Origin: Mytilus galloprovincialis
Taxonomy: Eukaryota; Mollusca; Bivalvia; Mytilida; Mytilidae
Assembly (NCBI RefSeq): GCF_965363235.1
Contig: NC_134841.1
Span: 30,843,440-30,907,439 of the forward strand
Reading direction: 5' to 3'
DNA length: 64,000 nucleotides
This document shows, piece by piece, positions 34,441 to 44,674 of this stretch. A model generated the notes under the pieces. It ran no database searches and was not told the origin of the DNA. It saw nothing but the letters and a program-made list of their open reading frames with translations. The translations under genes were made by a program, and so were the position numbers. Each line of letters begins with the position of its first letter. The stretch's first letter is position 1.

Positions 34441-36060
34441 ACCCTTTATCATATCCATAAATGCCATTTAATGTGTAATAAAAGTTCCGCAAAAACTATA
34501 TTTTCTATTTAGTGGGATAGTCATGTGTTTGTGGTTGGTGTACATGTAGTATGTTGTTCATTTAGCATACATTTTTGTGCCTTCATTTTTATTGATGGAA
34601 GTTGTACATGTTGTACCTAAGTCCCTCATCTATTCTGTTCACACTCAAAAATTGTTTGTGACATAAAGCAGTAATTATACAACAAGTTGCCTACATATGC
34701 ATCTCACAATTACAAACAAACACAATCTGAATACTTAATTTAAAAAAAATTAGTCCTTCTGCTACGTACATTCCCAGGTATGTCAGGGGCATATTCTAGG
34801 CATCTTGCACTGTTGTTCGATCCATATTGTGGTCTCCATTGTACATTCAAAACTTGTAACTACAGCATCTACAACAGAAAAAAACATATTGTAAAAATTT
34901 ACATAACTTGGATAATTTTGTAAAGAACACTAGTGTCATATGTGAACAAATAATCACTGAGCAATGCTTTATTTTTTCTTTAAATATCTATTGAGAGGTA
35001 CCATGTATTTTTTTAACATGAGGTCAGATAGAAAATAATTTATAATTTTAATTTTAAAAAAACTATAGATTTTAGTAGACAAAGATGCTAGAGCACATTT
35101 AAAAGAAATTGTGACAAAATCTCGCACACTTTTAATGTGGAAAAACAATGATATGTATTTTAATACTCACCTCTAATTATTTCAATCAAGTTGGAATCAC
35201 GAATAGTCGATTTGTAAAACAATCGTTGAGATTGTGGTAAAAGCATCAAACTTTGCAGAGTGTTAGTTGAGGTCATAACTAACATTTATAGCTATGGACC
35301 TAATTCAGAAAATCAAAATGGCGGCTCTGGGCGGCCATTTTGAAATCATCTCCAAAACATTAATAAAAATTATTAAAAAAAATATGAAAAATATATTACC
35401 TTACTAATTTTGATAACCTTTCGTATATTTTAATAAGAAAGACTGTCAACTTAGGACAATTGAAGTATTAGTGGCCATCTTGGATAGTAGCGATTTTGAA
35501 AATGTAATTTTTCAATATAGCATTATTCGCTATCCTAAATTGTTATTTGAATTTCCACTAAGTTTTTTTTTATGCATTTACAACTAGTTTTGCTAATCAT
35601 TTAATTATGACTGTTGCTACATGTATTCATAAAGGATATGTTCACCAAGTGCTCAAATAAGGCATGCATATGTTGGCAAAACAAATGTATGCAAAGAAAT
35701 ACATAAATTCTTTTACTTGTAGTTTGGCATGTAAGGCTAAGTTACTTTTTACCACAAAAAAAAAGAATGCGTATATACAATATGAGTTATGACCACTCTA
35801 TGTCGAAAAGGAAAAATAGGTAGATATTGAAATCACTGGAGCTGAAAAACCCTACAAACAAATAGACTGGAAAGAATTCCGAAACGCCAAGAGAGGACAC
35901 GTGAGGATTTGCAATTCAAAGCAAATACAAAAAGAGCAGACGTAGACATTTGAGATGGTAATCAGTCATTTTTTGTAAGCATACAACTATTCCAAGTTGA
36001 TGAAGGCCATGTAATGGTAGAAACACTCCATAATCATAAGGCAAAAGGTACTAATCCTGT
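34441..36060. other. AT-rich intergenic DNA, no gene seen
   Basis: No gene or defined repeat is recognised. Two GGCGGCCATTTTGAAA-like stretches near 35320 resemble phrases common in mussel repeats but have no visible element around them. Confidence 0.4.
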
Positions 36061-36062
36061 TA

Positions 36063-36340
36063 AATAAAATTGAGAATGGAAATGGGGAATGTGCCATAGA
36101 GACAACAACCCGACCATAGAAAAAAACAACAGCAGAAGGTCATCAACAGGTCTTCAATGTAGCGAGAAATTCCCGCACCCGGAGGCGTCCTTCAACTGGC
36201 CCCTAAACAAATATATACTAGTTCAGTGATAATGAACGCCATACTAATTTCCAAATTGTACACAAGAAACTAAAATTAAAATAATACAAGACTAACAAAG
36301 GCCAGAGGCTCCTGACTTGGGACAGGCGCAAAAATGCGGC
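36063..36340 (+). repeat. Dispersed repeat, family C (copy 1)
   Basis: The first 118 bp (GAGAATGGAAATGGGGAATG to CGAGAAATTCCCGCACCCG) match 46566-46681 almost exactly. The rest, through GGAGGCGTCCTTC and GCCAGAGGCTCC, is present only here. It looks like a retroelement tail of which two copies were truncated differently. Non-coding. Confidence 0.65.
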
Positions 36341-36589
36341 GCAAATATTCAGATCAAAATATATTTTGTCAGGAAAAAACAAAAAAGTCTAAGATGAGTC
36401 ACTGATTGAAAATACCAGTAAAACAACCAGACACAGTTGTGATGAATCAAATATTGCAGGGAATTTTTTTTCTTCTTTGTTGCGATGAGGTATCTGACTA
36501 TCATCACGAAGAATCGATAATTATGCTCGACAATAGAGTACGTGACTGTCACTTGAACTACTAACCATTGTTCTTTTAGCCAGACTCAG

Positions 36590-37186
36590 TGCTGGAGATT
36601 AATATTTCAGGAGCAGATGTCATGCTAAATGTTTGTTAAAACTGCACAACAAGGCAATTAGAAAAAATTCAAAGAGACAGAAGGAAAGTCAGGAATCCGT
36701 TATCCCTGAAATGGGGCTTTCCAAAATGATAGAAAACAGTGATGGCTCACAGTCTGGAACATATATTGTTTTAATATATGACATTGCTGATATCCGTAAA
36801 TTGTACAGTAAACGTTCTTAGAAAATATTAGTTGTCATGGAAGGAATGATTTTAATACAACACTTATGAAAAATTCAATACTAGCTGCCATAGATGATAT
36901 GCAAGCACAAATGAAAGGTTGCGTCTTTCTCCTGATTTTCAGTAAAATTGTTGAGGTAGTTCAAAAACAGGCCATGTCGTATAGTCGTGATGGTGAAGGC
37001 CTCATCATAGTCAAAGTAACTAGGATGATTTCAAGAGTTAGGCTTGCTACTATAAAAAGGTTTACAGGAACATTCAATGTAGGCTTTCAAAATGAATCAG
37101 TTCAACAAATATTGAGACATGCTACTCTCTATTTAAAGACTGATAAGTTGCAGTTGTATCCTTTCGACGGCGAGTTGCACAATTGA
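36590..37186 (+). pseudogene. Fragment of an unnamed invertebrate multi-copy protein family (plus copy)
   Basis: Frames in succession read a SGADVMLN segment, then KLHNKAIRKNSKRQ, then YDIADIRKLYSKR, and after a stop the 36866-37186 frame with MKNSILAAIDDMQAQMKG, LLIFSKIVEVV and FTGTFNVGFQNESV. From memory, these match in order a conserved domain of proteins present in many copies in marine invertebrate genomes (a Ser/Gly-Gly-Asp segment, a Cys-Leu..Leu-Tyr-Asn segment, a phi-Ala-Asp-Leu..Leu-Tyr segment, then a Phe-x-Gly-Ser/Thr-Phe..Gln..Ser-Val segment). Stops and frame changes make it non-functional. The function of the family is unknown to me. A second, overlapping part lies in opposite orientation at 41813-42490. 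Confidence 0.5.
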
Positions 37187-37398
37187 ACTATCATATTTGA
37201 GAAATGATAAGTGTTGTCTGCCAATCCACGATGATACTGGACTGTCTCGATGTTGGGTCATCCTGCATCATTCTTACTTAGGAAACTTATGTCTGTTGAA
37301 CTGATTCATGTTAACAGCTGTGATTGATTGTTCCTTTAAAGCTATTCTTAGTATCAAGCATATATGTTTTACCTGCTTTGGCTATGCCGATGCCTTCA

Positions 37399-37565
37399 TT
37401 TTAATTTCATAAATTAAAAACCTACCTGACATATGTCCGTTAGGATTTCTTTCTCTCGTTGGCATTTAACTCGCTCCCACCGTAAAGTTAAAAACTAGTA
37501 CTCAGGTGTACTGTTCTGGTCCAGGTAAACGAGATCATTTTTCTTTCTCGGCGCTTGAAAGACGG
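37399..37565 (+). repeat. DIRS left inverted terminal repeat
   Basis: Complement of the right repeat at about 41534-41718. Matched words include GACATATGTCCGTTAGGATT, TTAACTCGCTCC, AACTAGTACTCAGGTGTACT and CCAGGTAAACGAGATCA. A TATA-like word (TATATAAAACTTATATA, 37583-37599) lies just inside it and may serve the gag promoter. Confidence 0.85.
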
Positions 37566-37613
37566 TCGTGTTTTTCAGCGTGGTATATAAAACTTATATA
37601 TACTGTAGTTATA

Positions 37614-38339
37614 ATGAATAGCGACAGTACTAGTGAGCATGTGGATGAACCACGAGATGAGAGCAGTGTTAATGGCGCGGGAACCGCCATTGGCATTAGA
37701 AAAACCAGTTCTTCAAGTTCAAAGACGAAGAAAAAGCGGAGAAGTTTATATGACATTCTAGAAGAAAAAATGAACAGTAAGTTGGACAATGTTATTGATA
37801 AATTTGATACTTTAATCACATTGTTTCAAGCCAGGTATTGTGCCGAAAATGGCGACAAAAATTCTGAGGGAAAAGGTTTGTCACAAAGACAACCTGAAGG
37901 TCGTGAGCAAACACAAAGTTTGCGCCGGGAATTGTCAGAAAACGAAAATTCTGATGACAATGTTTCAATCAGACTAAGGGACGATGAAATATTAGGTAAA
38001 AGTGACAATGAGTGGGACACAAACTCCTCTGATGACGAACACTTGTCCGTAGAGACAAAAAAGTGTTTGTTTGATCTCTTTGGGGATGATGCCTTGACAA
38101 AAATGTCTGAAAAGAAAATGGGCATTGAAATTGACGAGGCACAAAAGCAGGTATTGTTAAATAGTTGGAGAGCTGAACATCCTCATTTAGTCTCTGCTTT
38201 TGCTGAAGAAAGCAAAGATGATTTTCCAGTACATGAAGATACTGAATTTTTTTTACTGGTTCCTACTATTGATGATTTGATAAGTAGATGTTTGATTAAA
38301 AAAACATGGCAAGAAAGCTTCAGTTACAAAAGGTGGTAA
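37614..38339 (+). pseudogene. DIRS gag-like protein, first part
   Basis: The open frame is taken from the ATG at 37614 (MNSDSTSEHVDEP), just after the left repeat and a TATA-like word. The longer frame from 37506 lies inside the terminal repeat. The protein is acidic and Ser-rich. It has a Lys/Arg block (KTKKKRRS) that could be a nuclear signal, then a short helix (DILEEKMNSKLDNVIDKFDT) that may be a coiled coil. After about 240 codons the reading shifts: the frame ends at GGTGGTAA, while the family-like continuation resumes in the frame opened at 38365. One base has probably been lost or gained near 38330-38340. Confidence 0.7.
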
Positions 38340-38344
38340 ATGTT

Positions 38345-39015
38345 TATTCAGCCAACCAAGTAAAATGATTGAACAAATAGCTTACAGAGGTCAACAAGCT
38401 GCCTCCATGGGTATTGTTATGCATATGTACATGCAACAAGGTTTGGGTGCGCTAATGCAAACCTTACAGTCAGACAACGTAGATTCTGATAAAGCAATAC
38501 AACAGGTTAGAGATGTATTTGCCATGTCCACTAAAAACTTAGATCAAGTGGGGCGTACAGGTACTTTTCATCACATTGTACGAAGGCAAGTAGCTATGAC
38601 TGATACAGGTTTATATGAAATTGATGAGGCTGGAGACTTGTCTGATTTACCATTATCAGCCGATGGTGTGTTTGGATCTGACTTTGAAAAATTTCTCAAG
38701 ACTCGTAAAGAGAAAAATGAAGCGCTGGACGACTTACTACCAGACATTAGTGGTAAAAAGTCCTATTTGGGTAAGAGAAAGACTGTGTCTTCTTCAGAAG
38801 CCTCTGGTTTTAAGAAACCTTATATGGTAAAGGACAAAACAGAGTCATCAGCTCGTTCTGGTTATTCAAATAAGCCAAATTTTAATTGTAGACAATTTGA
38901 GAAAAAAGTTGGGCATAGTGAGACTAAAAATGAAGTTCCACATTTTCGGATCCCTAAGTTTAAAAGAGGGGCTAATAACAGTAGAGGAGGAAAAACCTCA
39001 GGACACTTTAGATGA
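38345..39015 (+). pseudogene. DIRS gag-like protein, second part
   Basis: It continues the gag-like protein in another frame after the shift near 38335. Translation from 38365 begins MIEQIAYRGQQAASMG and runs through a helical stretch (residues 1-60), an acidic linker (DEAGDLSDLP) and a Lys/Arg/Ser-rich basic tail ending SRGGKTSGHFR. A basic tail in this position is a likely nucleic-acid-binding region, as in other DIRS gag-like proteins, and no zinc knuckle is visible. The downstream RT frame starts about 70 bp on. Confidence 0.65.
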
Positions 39016-39084
39016 CAAGGTGAGAAAAGTGAAGTTTCCGAAGATACAAATACCGGTCGGGGGCGGTTAACACATTTTACATAT

Positions 39085-39351
39085 ATGGGAGCAGATAACT
39101 CAGGATCAGTGGGTTCTGTCAATAATCAAAGACGGTTACAAACTGGAGTTTCTGCAAAAACCTCCTTTCCAGGGAATAAAAAAGAGAGTAGTCAGTACAA
39201 AAAATTTGGATATTTTAAATTTAGAAATAAATTCTCTTTTGGAAAAAGGGCTATAGAAAAAGTACCAGTCAACGAAAGAATGACAGGTTTTTACAGTACA
39301 TTATTTCTAGTTCCAAAAAAGAATGGACAAATGAGACCGGTTATAACATGA
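39085..39351 (+). pseudogene. DIRS reverse transcriptase, N-terminal remnant
   Basis: The last 30 codons (VNERMTGFYSTLFLVPKKNG then QMRPVI) are the characteristic start of a DIRS/Ty3-like reverse transcriptase, where LVPKKNG-x-R-P-V-I leads into the first catalytic block. The frame then stops at 39349, and the next recognisable block, 25 bp later, is already RNase H. All catalytic blocks, including the Y-x-D-D region, are therefore deleted. Confidence 0.82.
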
Positions 39352-39371
39352 ACAATCCAACAGCTTAGGGT

Positions 39372-40097
39372 CTTTGGACAGAGGAGCAAAAACTGTTACA
39401 TATAAACAATCTAAAATTGGAAGCAGTTTTTCTGACTGTACAGAAATTTCAGAAATTTTTGAAAAACAAACTAGTTTTGATTCGGTCAAACAATGTTACG
39501 GTAGTCCAATACATAAACAAGCAAGGAGGGACTCAGTCACTTCAGCTATGTCAAAGGACTTGGGATTTATGGATGTTTGCCCTAGAAAACAAAATTTATC
39601 TGAAAGCAGCACACATTGCGGGAGTAAACAATGTGTTAGCAGATCAATTGAGTCGGATAAAAATTCAGGCAACAGAGTGGGAATTAGACAATTCAAATAC
39701 ATCAAATTTTTCAAAATTGGGGGCATCTAACAATCGATCTTTTTGCGACAAACGAAAACAAAAAACCAGTTGTGTTTTGCTCATGGATGAATCACCCACA
39801 AGCATTAGTAGTGGATGCTCTGTCCATAGAATAGAACAACATGTTTGCCTATGCATTTCTTTTGCACTAATTCCAAAAATTTTACAGCAGATGCAAAAAT
39901 TTCAGTGCGAGATAATACTGATAGCTCCACATTGGCCAAGACAACATTGGTATCCCCAGTTGTTACAACTACTAGTAGCTTGTCCTCTGAAACTTCAACT
40001 AGTAGAAAATCTGCTGGTTCAGGGCAAGAGAAAAGTGGCACATCCGAAACCAGAAGTGTTTCAATTAACTGCATGGCTACTATCGACCAGCAGCTGA
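39372..40097 (+). pseudogene. DIRS RNase H-like domain
   Basis: The frame reads LLHINNLKLEAVFLTVQKF, then VLIRSNNVTVVQYINKQGGT, then KAAHIAGVNNVLADQLSR. These are the expected RNase H blocks: I-N-x-L-E/K-x-x-A, the D-N-x-x-x-V-x-Y-I-N-K-Q-G-G block, and H-I-x-G-x-x-N-x-x-A-D-x-L-S-R. The usual Asp-Asn of the second block is Asn-Asn here, so an acidic active-site residue appears lost. The C-terminal part (LIAPHWPRQHWYPQL) is the usual tail between RNase H and recombinase. It overlaps the recombinase frame by about 250 bp. Confidence 0.8.
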
Positions 40098-41065
40098 AAA
40101 CAAAAGTTTTTTTTTCGGAAAACGCTAGGAAACTCTTGTCAGCATCTTGGCGGGCAGGTACTCAAAAGGATTACAAAGCTGAATTTAGAAAATACAATAG
40201 CTGGTGTTTTGAACGGGATATCGATCCCTTTACAGCTTCTTTAAAAAATTGTGCATATTTTTTAACACATTTATTTGACAAAAGTTTACTGTATAGGACA
40301 ATTGCAGGTTACAGGTCTATGCTGTCTTTAGTATTATCTCCTATTGAAAAAATCCCTGTTGGTCAGCACCCTTACATTATAAGATTACTGAAAGGGGTTT
40401 TTAATACGAGACCGCCTAAACGAAAACTTGTACCCGAGTGGGATTTACCTTTAGTCTTAGACTTACTAAAGAAAGAACCTTATGAACCAATGAAAAAAGC
40501 TAGTTTAAAATATATAACTTGGAAAACAATTTTTCTTATTGCAATTACTACTTTTAGAAGATGTGGGAATTTGCAATCTTTGAGAATTGGTGAAGGTTCA
40601 GTTAATGTTCAGAAAAAAGGGGTAACTTTTTTACGTCATGGTTTGTCAAAACAAGATAGAATTTCTCATCAAAGTCCAACTATTTGTGTTCCAGCTTTTG
40701 AGAACAACAGATTATTAGATCCTAAGAGGGCTTTGACACATTATTTGAGGAATACAAAGGATTTAAGAGAAAAGAATGGCAAAGATGAACTGAATTTGTT
40801 TTTAACTGTAAATAAACCACATAGATCCATGTCTTCACAAACTATTTCAAGTTGGTTAGTTAAGGTGATTAAGCATGCATATAAGAAACAGAAGAAAGAT
40901 ATTCCTTCAGTGAAAGGACATTCTACTAGGTCAGTTGGACCTTCCTGGGCTCTTTTCAAAGGAGCAAAAATGAAAGACATTTTAGATAGTGCAGATCGGA
41001 GTCAAGCCAACACTTTTGTGAATTTTTACTTAAAAGATGTACAGGTGGATTTTGTAAACATTTGA
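39845..41065 (+). CDS. DIRS tyrosine recombinase
   Basis: Integrates the extrachromosomal DNA copy of a DIRS element by site-specific strand exchange. The open frame is continuous for 406 codons. The core starts near residue 78 (MATIDQQL; ATG at 40073), followed by an N-terminal helical domain (WRAGTQKDYKAEFRKYNSWC). The catalytic domain shows the first arginine in TTFRRCGNLQSL, then GHSTRSVGPSWALFKGAKMK with His and the second Arg in H-S-T-R, and the nucleophile region NTFVNFYLKDVQVDF with a conserved Tyr. In many relatives the H-S-T-R block is followed by A-S-S rather than G-P-S. All catalytic residues seem present, so this is the only domain of the element that may still be functional. The right terminal repeat starts about 470 bp downstream. 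Confidence 0.85.
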   Translation: MPMHFFCTNSKNFTADAKISVRDNTDSSTLAKTTLVSPVVTTTSSLSSETSTSRKSAGSGQEKSGTSETRSVSINCMATIDQQLKTKVFFSENARKLLSASWRAGTQKDYKAEFRKYNSWCFERDIDPFTASLKNCAYFLTHLFDKSLLYRTIAGYRSMLSLVLSPIEKIPVGQHPYIIRLLKGVFNTRPPKRKLVPEWDLPLVLDLLKKEPYEPMKKASLKYITWKTIFLIAITTFRRCGNLQSLRIGEGSVNVQKKGVTFLRHGLSKQDRISHQSPTICVPAFENNRLLDPKRALTHYLRNTKDLREKNGKDELNLFLTVNKPHRSMSSQTISSWLVKVIKHAYKKQKKDIPSVKGHSTRSVGPSWALFKGAKMKDILDSADRSQANTFVNFYLKDVQVDFVNI

Positions 41066-41365
41066 ATACTTTCCCGACGAGTTTGGTGGAGAGAATGTTT
41101 TAGTTTTGATTGTAAATATTAACAGTGGTATATTTTAACTGTATATAGAAAATACTTATAACATGAAGTTGTGGGAGACATTTTTATAAAAAAAATGCAG
41201 AAAAATATTTAAAAAAAATAAATCATAAAACTTTAAAAACTACAAAAAGATGTTTGTACATATATATAAAATGAACTGATGTGAAGAAGAGGAAATTTTT
41301 TCCAAAATATCTATAGAAGCAAACTTCTATTTACTCACATCCAGAAAGGAATTGCTTCGGAATCA

Positions 41366-41475
41366 GAGATAATCCTAACGGACATATGTCAGATAGGTTT
41401 TTAATTTATGAAATTAAAATTCAAAAATTTGTAAACAAGTTAAAATTTTATGAATAATTATACCTACCTGACATA
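41366..41475 (+). repeat. DIRS internal complementary region
   Basis: Positions about 41366-41412 are the complement of the first 48 bp of the element. They are followed without a gap by the complement of the last 55-60 bp (41408-41475). Both ends therefore share ATTTT at the predicted circle junction (37398-37402 and 41714-41718). In the DIRS replication model this region bridges the two ends during circle formation. Confidence 0.85.
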
Positions 41476-41533
41476 TGTTAGACCACCCTACCTCCCCGTA
41501 AATGAGAAGTTTGATACGCGGTGTCTTTCAAGC

Positions 41534-41718
41534 GCCGTGTGAAAACTGATCTCGTTTACCTGGACCGGAAGTCATAACAGTACACCTGAGTACTAGTTTT
41601 TAACTTCCGGTGGGGAGCGAGTTAAATACCAACGAGATAAATAAATCCTAACGGACATATGTCGGGTAGGTATAATTTATTCATAAAATTTTAACTTGTT
41701 TACAAATTTTTGAATTTT
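41534..41718 (-). repeat. DIRS right inverted terminal repeat
   Basis: Complement of the left repeat, with extra outer sequence (AACTTGTTTACAAATTTTTG) that is not in the left copy but is represented in the internal complementary region, as is usual for DIRS elements. Confidence 0.85.
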
Positions 41719-41812
41719 CAACCTTTTATTACATGGTTTGTTTCAGAGCTTCACGAATACCTTCGTTGAAAATCAAGAGAACTAATTTACCTTGCTTGTA
41801 TGCTTGCAGATA

Positions 41813-42490
41813 CTATGGTAGATACATTCCAATTTTGTGAGATGCTTGTATCAGTTCTTCCTTCCATGAAAACTCCATGTTGTCCAAGGCGTTAACTGTA
41901 CAATTTTGCGTGACCGCCAAGCTTGGAGATTGGTACAATATCTCTTCCAGACCGTCTGCCGTCAATGATTTTGATTCTTTTGGAAAGCACAACTCCAAGG
42001 ATAAAAGATTCCTGGTTTTCTTTTTGTATCTTTCATCCTGCCTATTTGCTATGTTGTCAAGTTTTATCACTCATTAAGCAAAATATTTGTGTTTTAACTT
42101 CTCCAGCACTAACTTTGGATAAGAGAACATTGTCTTTTAGTACAGGTGCACAGGCATGCCCTATATAAAAATGTTGATGCATCATGGAGATCTTCAGATA
42201 CAGATACATCAACACAGAAAAAAAATACACTGCAGTCATAGTTTTGTTGATCCAGTACCACTTTACAGTGTCTGGTTGCTTATTGTTTTCTTTCAATTGG
42301 CAACTTATTCTCAACATCAGATGTCTGTTTTCACTTTTACTGATGAAAAATTTTGAGATCTGAAAATTTGTTTGACAGGATTTGTGCCATTTTGCCTTGT
42401 GATTCTGGAATGCTTCTGCAGTTCCATAGCCTTCATTTAACTGTTTCAAATTGAGCGAAAGGAAAACCAATACAAGCCCCAACATCTTTG
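41813..42490 (-). pseudogene. Fragment of an unnamed invertebrate multi-copy protein family (minus copy)
   Basis: Minus-strand frames read LNLKQLNEGYGTAEAFQNHK and AKWHKSCQTNF, then in a shifted frame EDLHDASTF, then VLLSKVSAGEVKTQ, and finally NRQDERYKKKTRNLLSLEL. The Lys-Trp-His-x-x-Cys segment, the Leu-His-x-Ala-Ser-Thr-Phe segment and the Leu-x-K-x-Ser-Ala-Gly-Glu/Asp-Val segment appear in the same order as in the family that I also see, further C-terminal, at 36590-37186 (+). At least two frame changes and several stops show it is dead. It may come from a domesticated or transposon-linked gene; I cannot name it. Confidence 0.5.
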
Positions 42491-44674
42491 TATGCTTGCA
42501 TCAAAGGAGTGATTGCCAGCTCAAATGTCTATGTCTGTTCTATGTGTATCTGCTTGGCCTTGCAAACCCCCACATGTCCTCTCTTGCCGTTTCACACATT
42601 CCTTCTAGTCTATTCGTCAATGAGGTTCTTCTGATATCTGATATATCTATCTGGCTCCAGTGTTTTCGAAATCTACAATTTTGTTCCTTTCCAACAACAA
42701 CTTTCGGTTATATATTAAATCATATATATATGTAATTTCTGTTTTAAAAAGTTACTTAGGCAAACGAGTAAGTAACAGAAATTCTGATACTGATATCTTT
42801 ATTTCGTCAACATGTGCATGCCTTATCTGACCACTATGTGAATATCCAAAATATTGGAAATTCATGTTTTCAAAATGTTCATCATTCAAGATGGCTCCCA
42901 AATCTGACGTCCTCAGATGACAGTCCTTGTCATCTGTGATGAATATACCATATGACTATATAGGAACCTTCCTGCAGTAAGCTCTTACCTAATTAGTCAG
43001 AGTGAACACGGTTACCAAGGAAATGCAAATGAGTTAAAGCAGTATTAAGTTGTACTTCTCTGTGTAAATGTGGAGGACAATGTGATAGAATATGATAGAC
43101 AGATATAGCTATTGTGTGGTTTTACAATACATGTACAACTCATTTGTTGTGAGATATTTTAACGTCAATTGAGATCATTTGAGCAGTTGATTTTCTTATA
43201 ACATTACTTGTATGATATGAAACTCATTATGTCTGCAATCATGTTTTTTGAAAGTTGTTTCAAATGAACAATATTAACAAAACGAATTATCATGTAATCA
43301 GCCATTTTTTTGTTGCTTTATTTGTACTTGTAAACTAAATTCTCCTGTCATTCTATGTTGAACAAGCGGTAGTATGAATATTATTTTTAGCCTAAAAATT
43401 CATTTTAGGATCCTTTTGGTGGTCCGCATTGTAACTATGTCGATTACTTTTGAACATTAGAGACAATGATTCAGATTTTAACAACTGCAGTTTCAAGTGT
43501 TGGATGTGAACTTCTAGATAAAAACAATAATGTTCATTGTCCAAAAATATAAAGTAGGTTGTACCCGCTACAAAACAGGAGAAAAAGCACGGAAAATGGG
43601 GGTGGGGTCGGTTCTCTCGCTTTTTGTTCTGCTTATATAGCTCATAAAGATACTGTTGGAAATCACGCACAGAAGAGAACGTTAGCGTAACGCGGCATTA
43701 TTGTATATCCAACGTCGTTTACTTATGACGTTATCTTGTACTTCAGTCATCAATACAAATTCATACAGTTTAGACGTCTTTCTTATTACATATGCAGTTT
43801 TAGTAAAACCACTTTATTTGTATATTTTCAACAATGTACATATAATGTAGATATATTTTTTTTTTTATCGAATTATGACTTAAGAGCTCTGCCTATTTGC
43901 CTTAAAAATTTCAAGATTTTTCAAGATGGCCGCCATTCAATATGGGTAACATTTTCAAACATTTTGTTCAACAAGGCAATTGGAATCAGTACTGTTATTC
44001 TATTTATTAGGTTTCATGTCAATATCTTCTCTAATATCATTTTCATGATTTTTTTTTTATTTATCGAGATCAAACGTCCGCCATTTAAAAAATAGCCGCT
44101 CCTTCCGCCATTTCGACTTTCAAAGTGGGTTCATAGCTTAAAATGTTGTCCATGACATATACGACTAGTATGCCAAATTTCAAGCTTTTACCACAATCTG
44201 AGCAATTTTGTCAAAAAACTGCACAAATCGACTGGACTAATATTAACAGATACTTACACATAGTTATGTTACATATAAATAGTTCAATGTAACATTATAA
44301 AAAATAAAACTGCTATAGAAGTACATGTTGACAAAAAAGTTTGATATGCAAATTTAAATAATCAGAAACAAGTAGTTATATCTGTCATAGTTGTTCATAA
44401 ACCGATACAAGATTATTTTGGTTTTGAGGTGGCATTTATAGATAGGTCTGTATTCAAAAGGGGCGAAAGATACCAGAGGGACAGTCAAACTCATAGATCG
44501 AAAATAAACTGACAACGCCATGGCCTAAAAAATAATAGTACACAAGACACAATATATAAAAGAATATGAATAGAATTTCATGCACGTGTAGTTTGGTAGT
44601 AATGCAAGTCATGAAAAACATTGCAGTCAAAACATTTTTCATGGAGATAACCAGATGCTCCGCAGGTGGCAGCT
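42491..44674. other. AT-rich intergenic DNA, no gene seen
   Basis: No gene is supported. Frames at 42451-42735 and 43736-44095 are hydrophobic low-complexity translations of AT-rich DNA. GATGGCCGCCATTC-like words at 43925 occur in many mussel repeats. Confidence 0.4.

Larger units (their letters stand above)
37399..41718 (+). mobile_element. DIRS-type tyrosine-recombinase retroelement, RT-deleted
   Basis: The element has the DIRS layout. The left inverted terminal repeat is 37399 to about 37565. Coding order is gag-like, RT start, RNase H, tyrosine recombinase. The right inverted repeat runs about 41534-41718. An internal complementary region at 41366-41475 carries the complement of both outer ends side by side (TAACGGACATATGTCAGATA, then AACAAGTTAAAATTTTATGA). 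No target duplication is seen, as expected for recombinase-mediated integration. At 4.3 kb it is shorter than autonomous DIRS elements because most of the reverse transcriptase is missing. It carries a gag frameshift and cannot be autonomous as read. Confidence 0.9.

Noticed and set aside
36349..36552. 67-codon minus-strand aromatic-rich frame
   Set aside because: Low-complexity translation of AT-rich sequence; no conserved features.
37535..38125. Minus-strand frames of 94 and 99 codons opposite gag
   Set aside because: They are shadows of the DIRS gag-like coding sequence.
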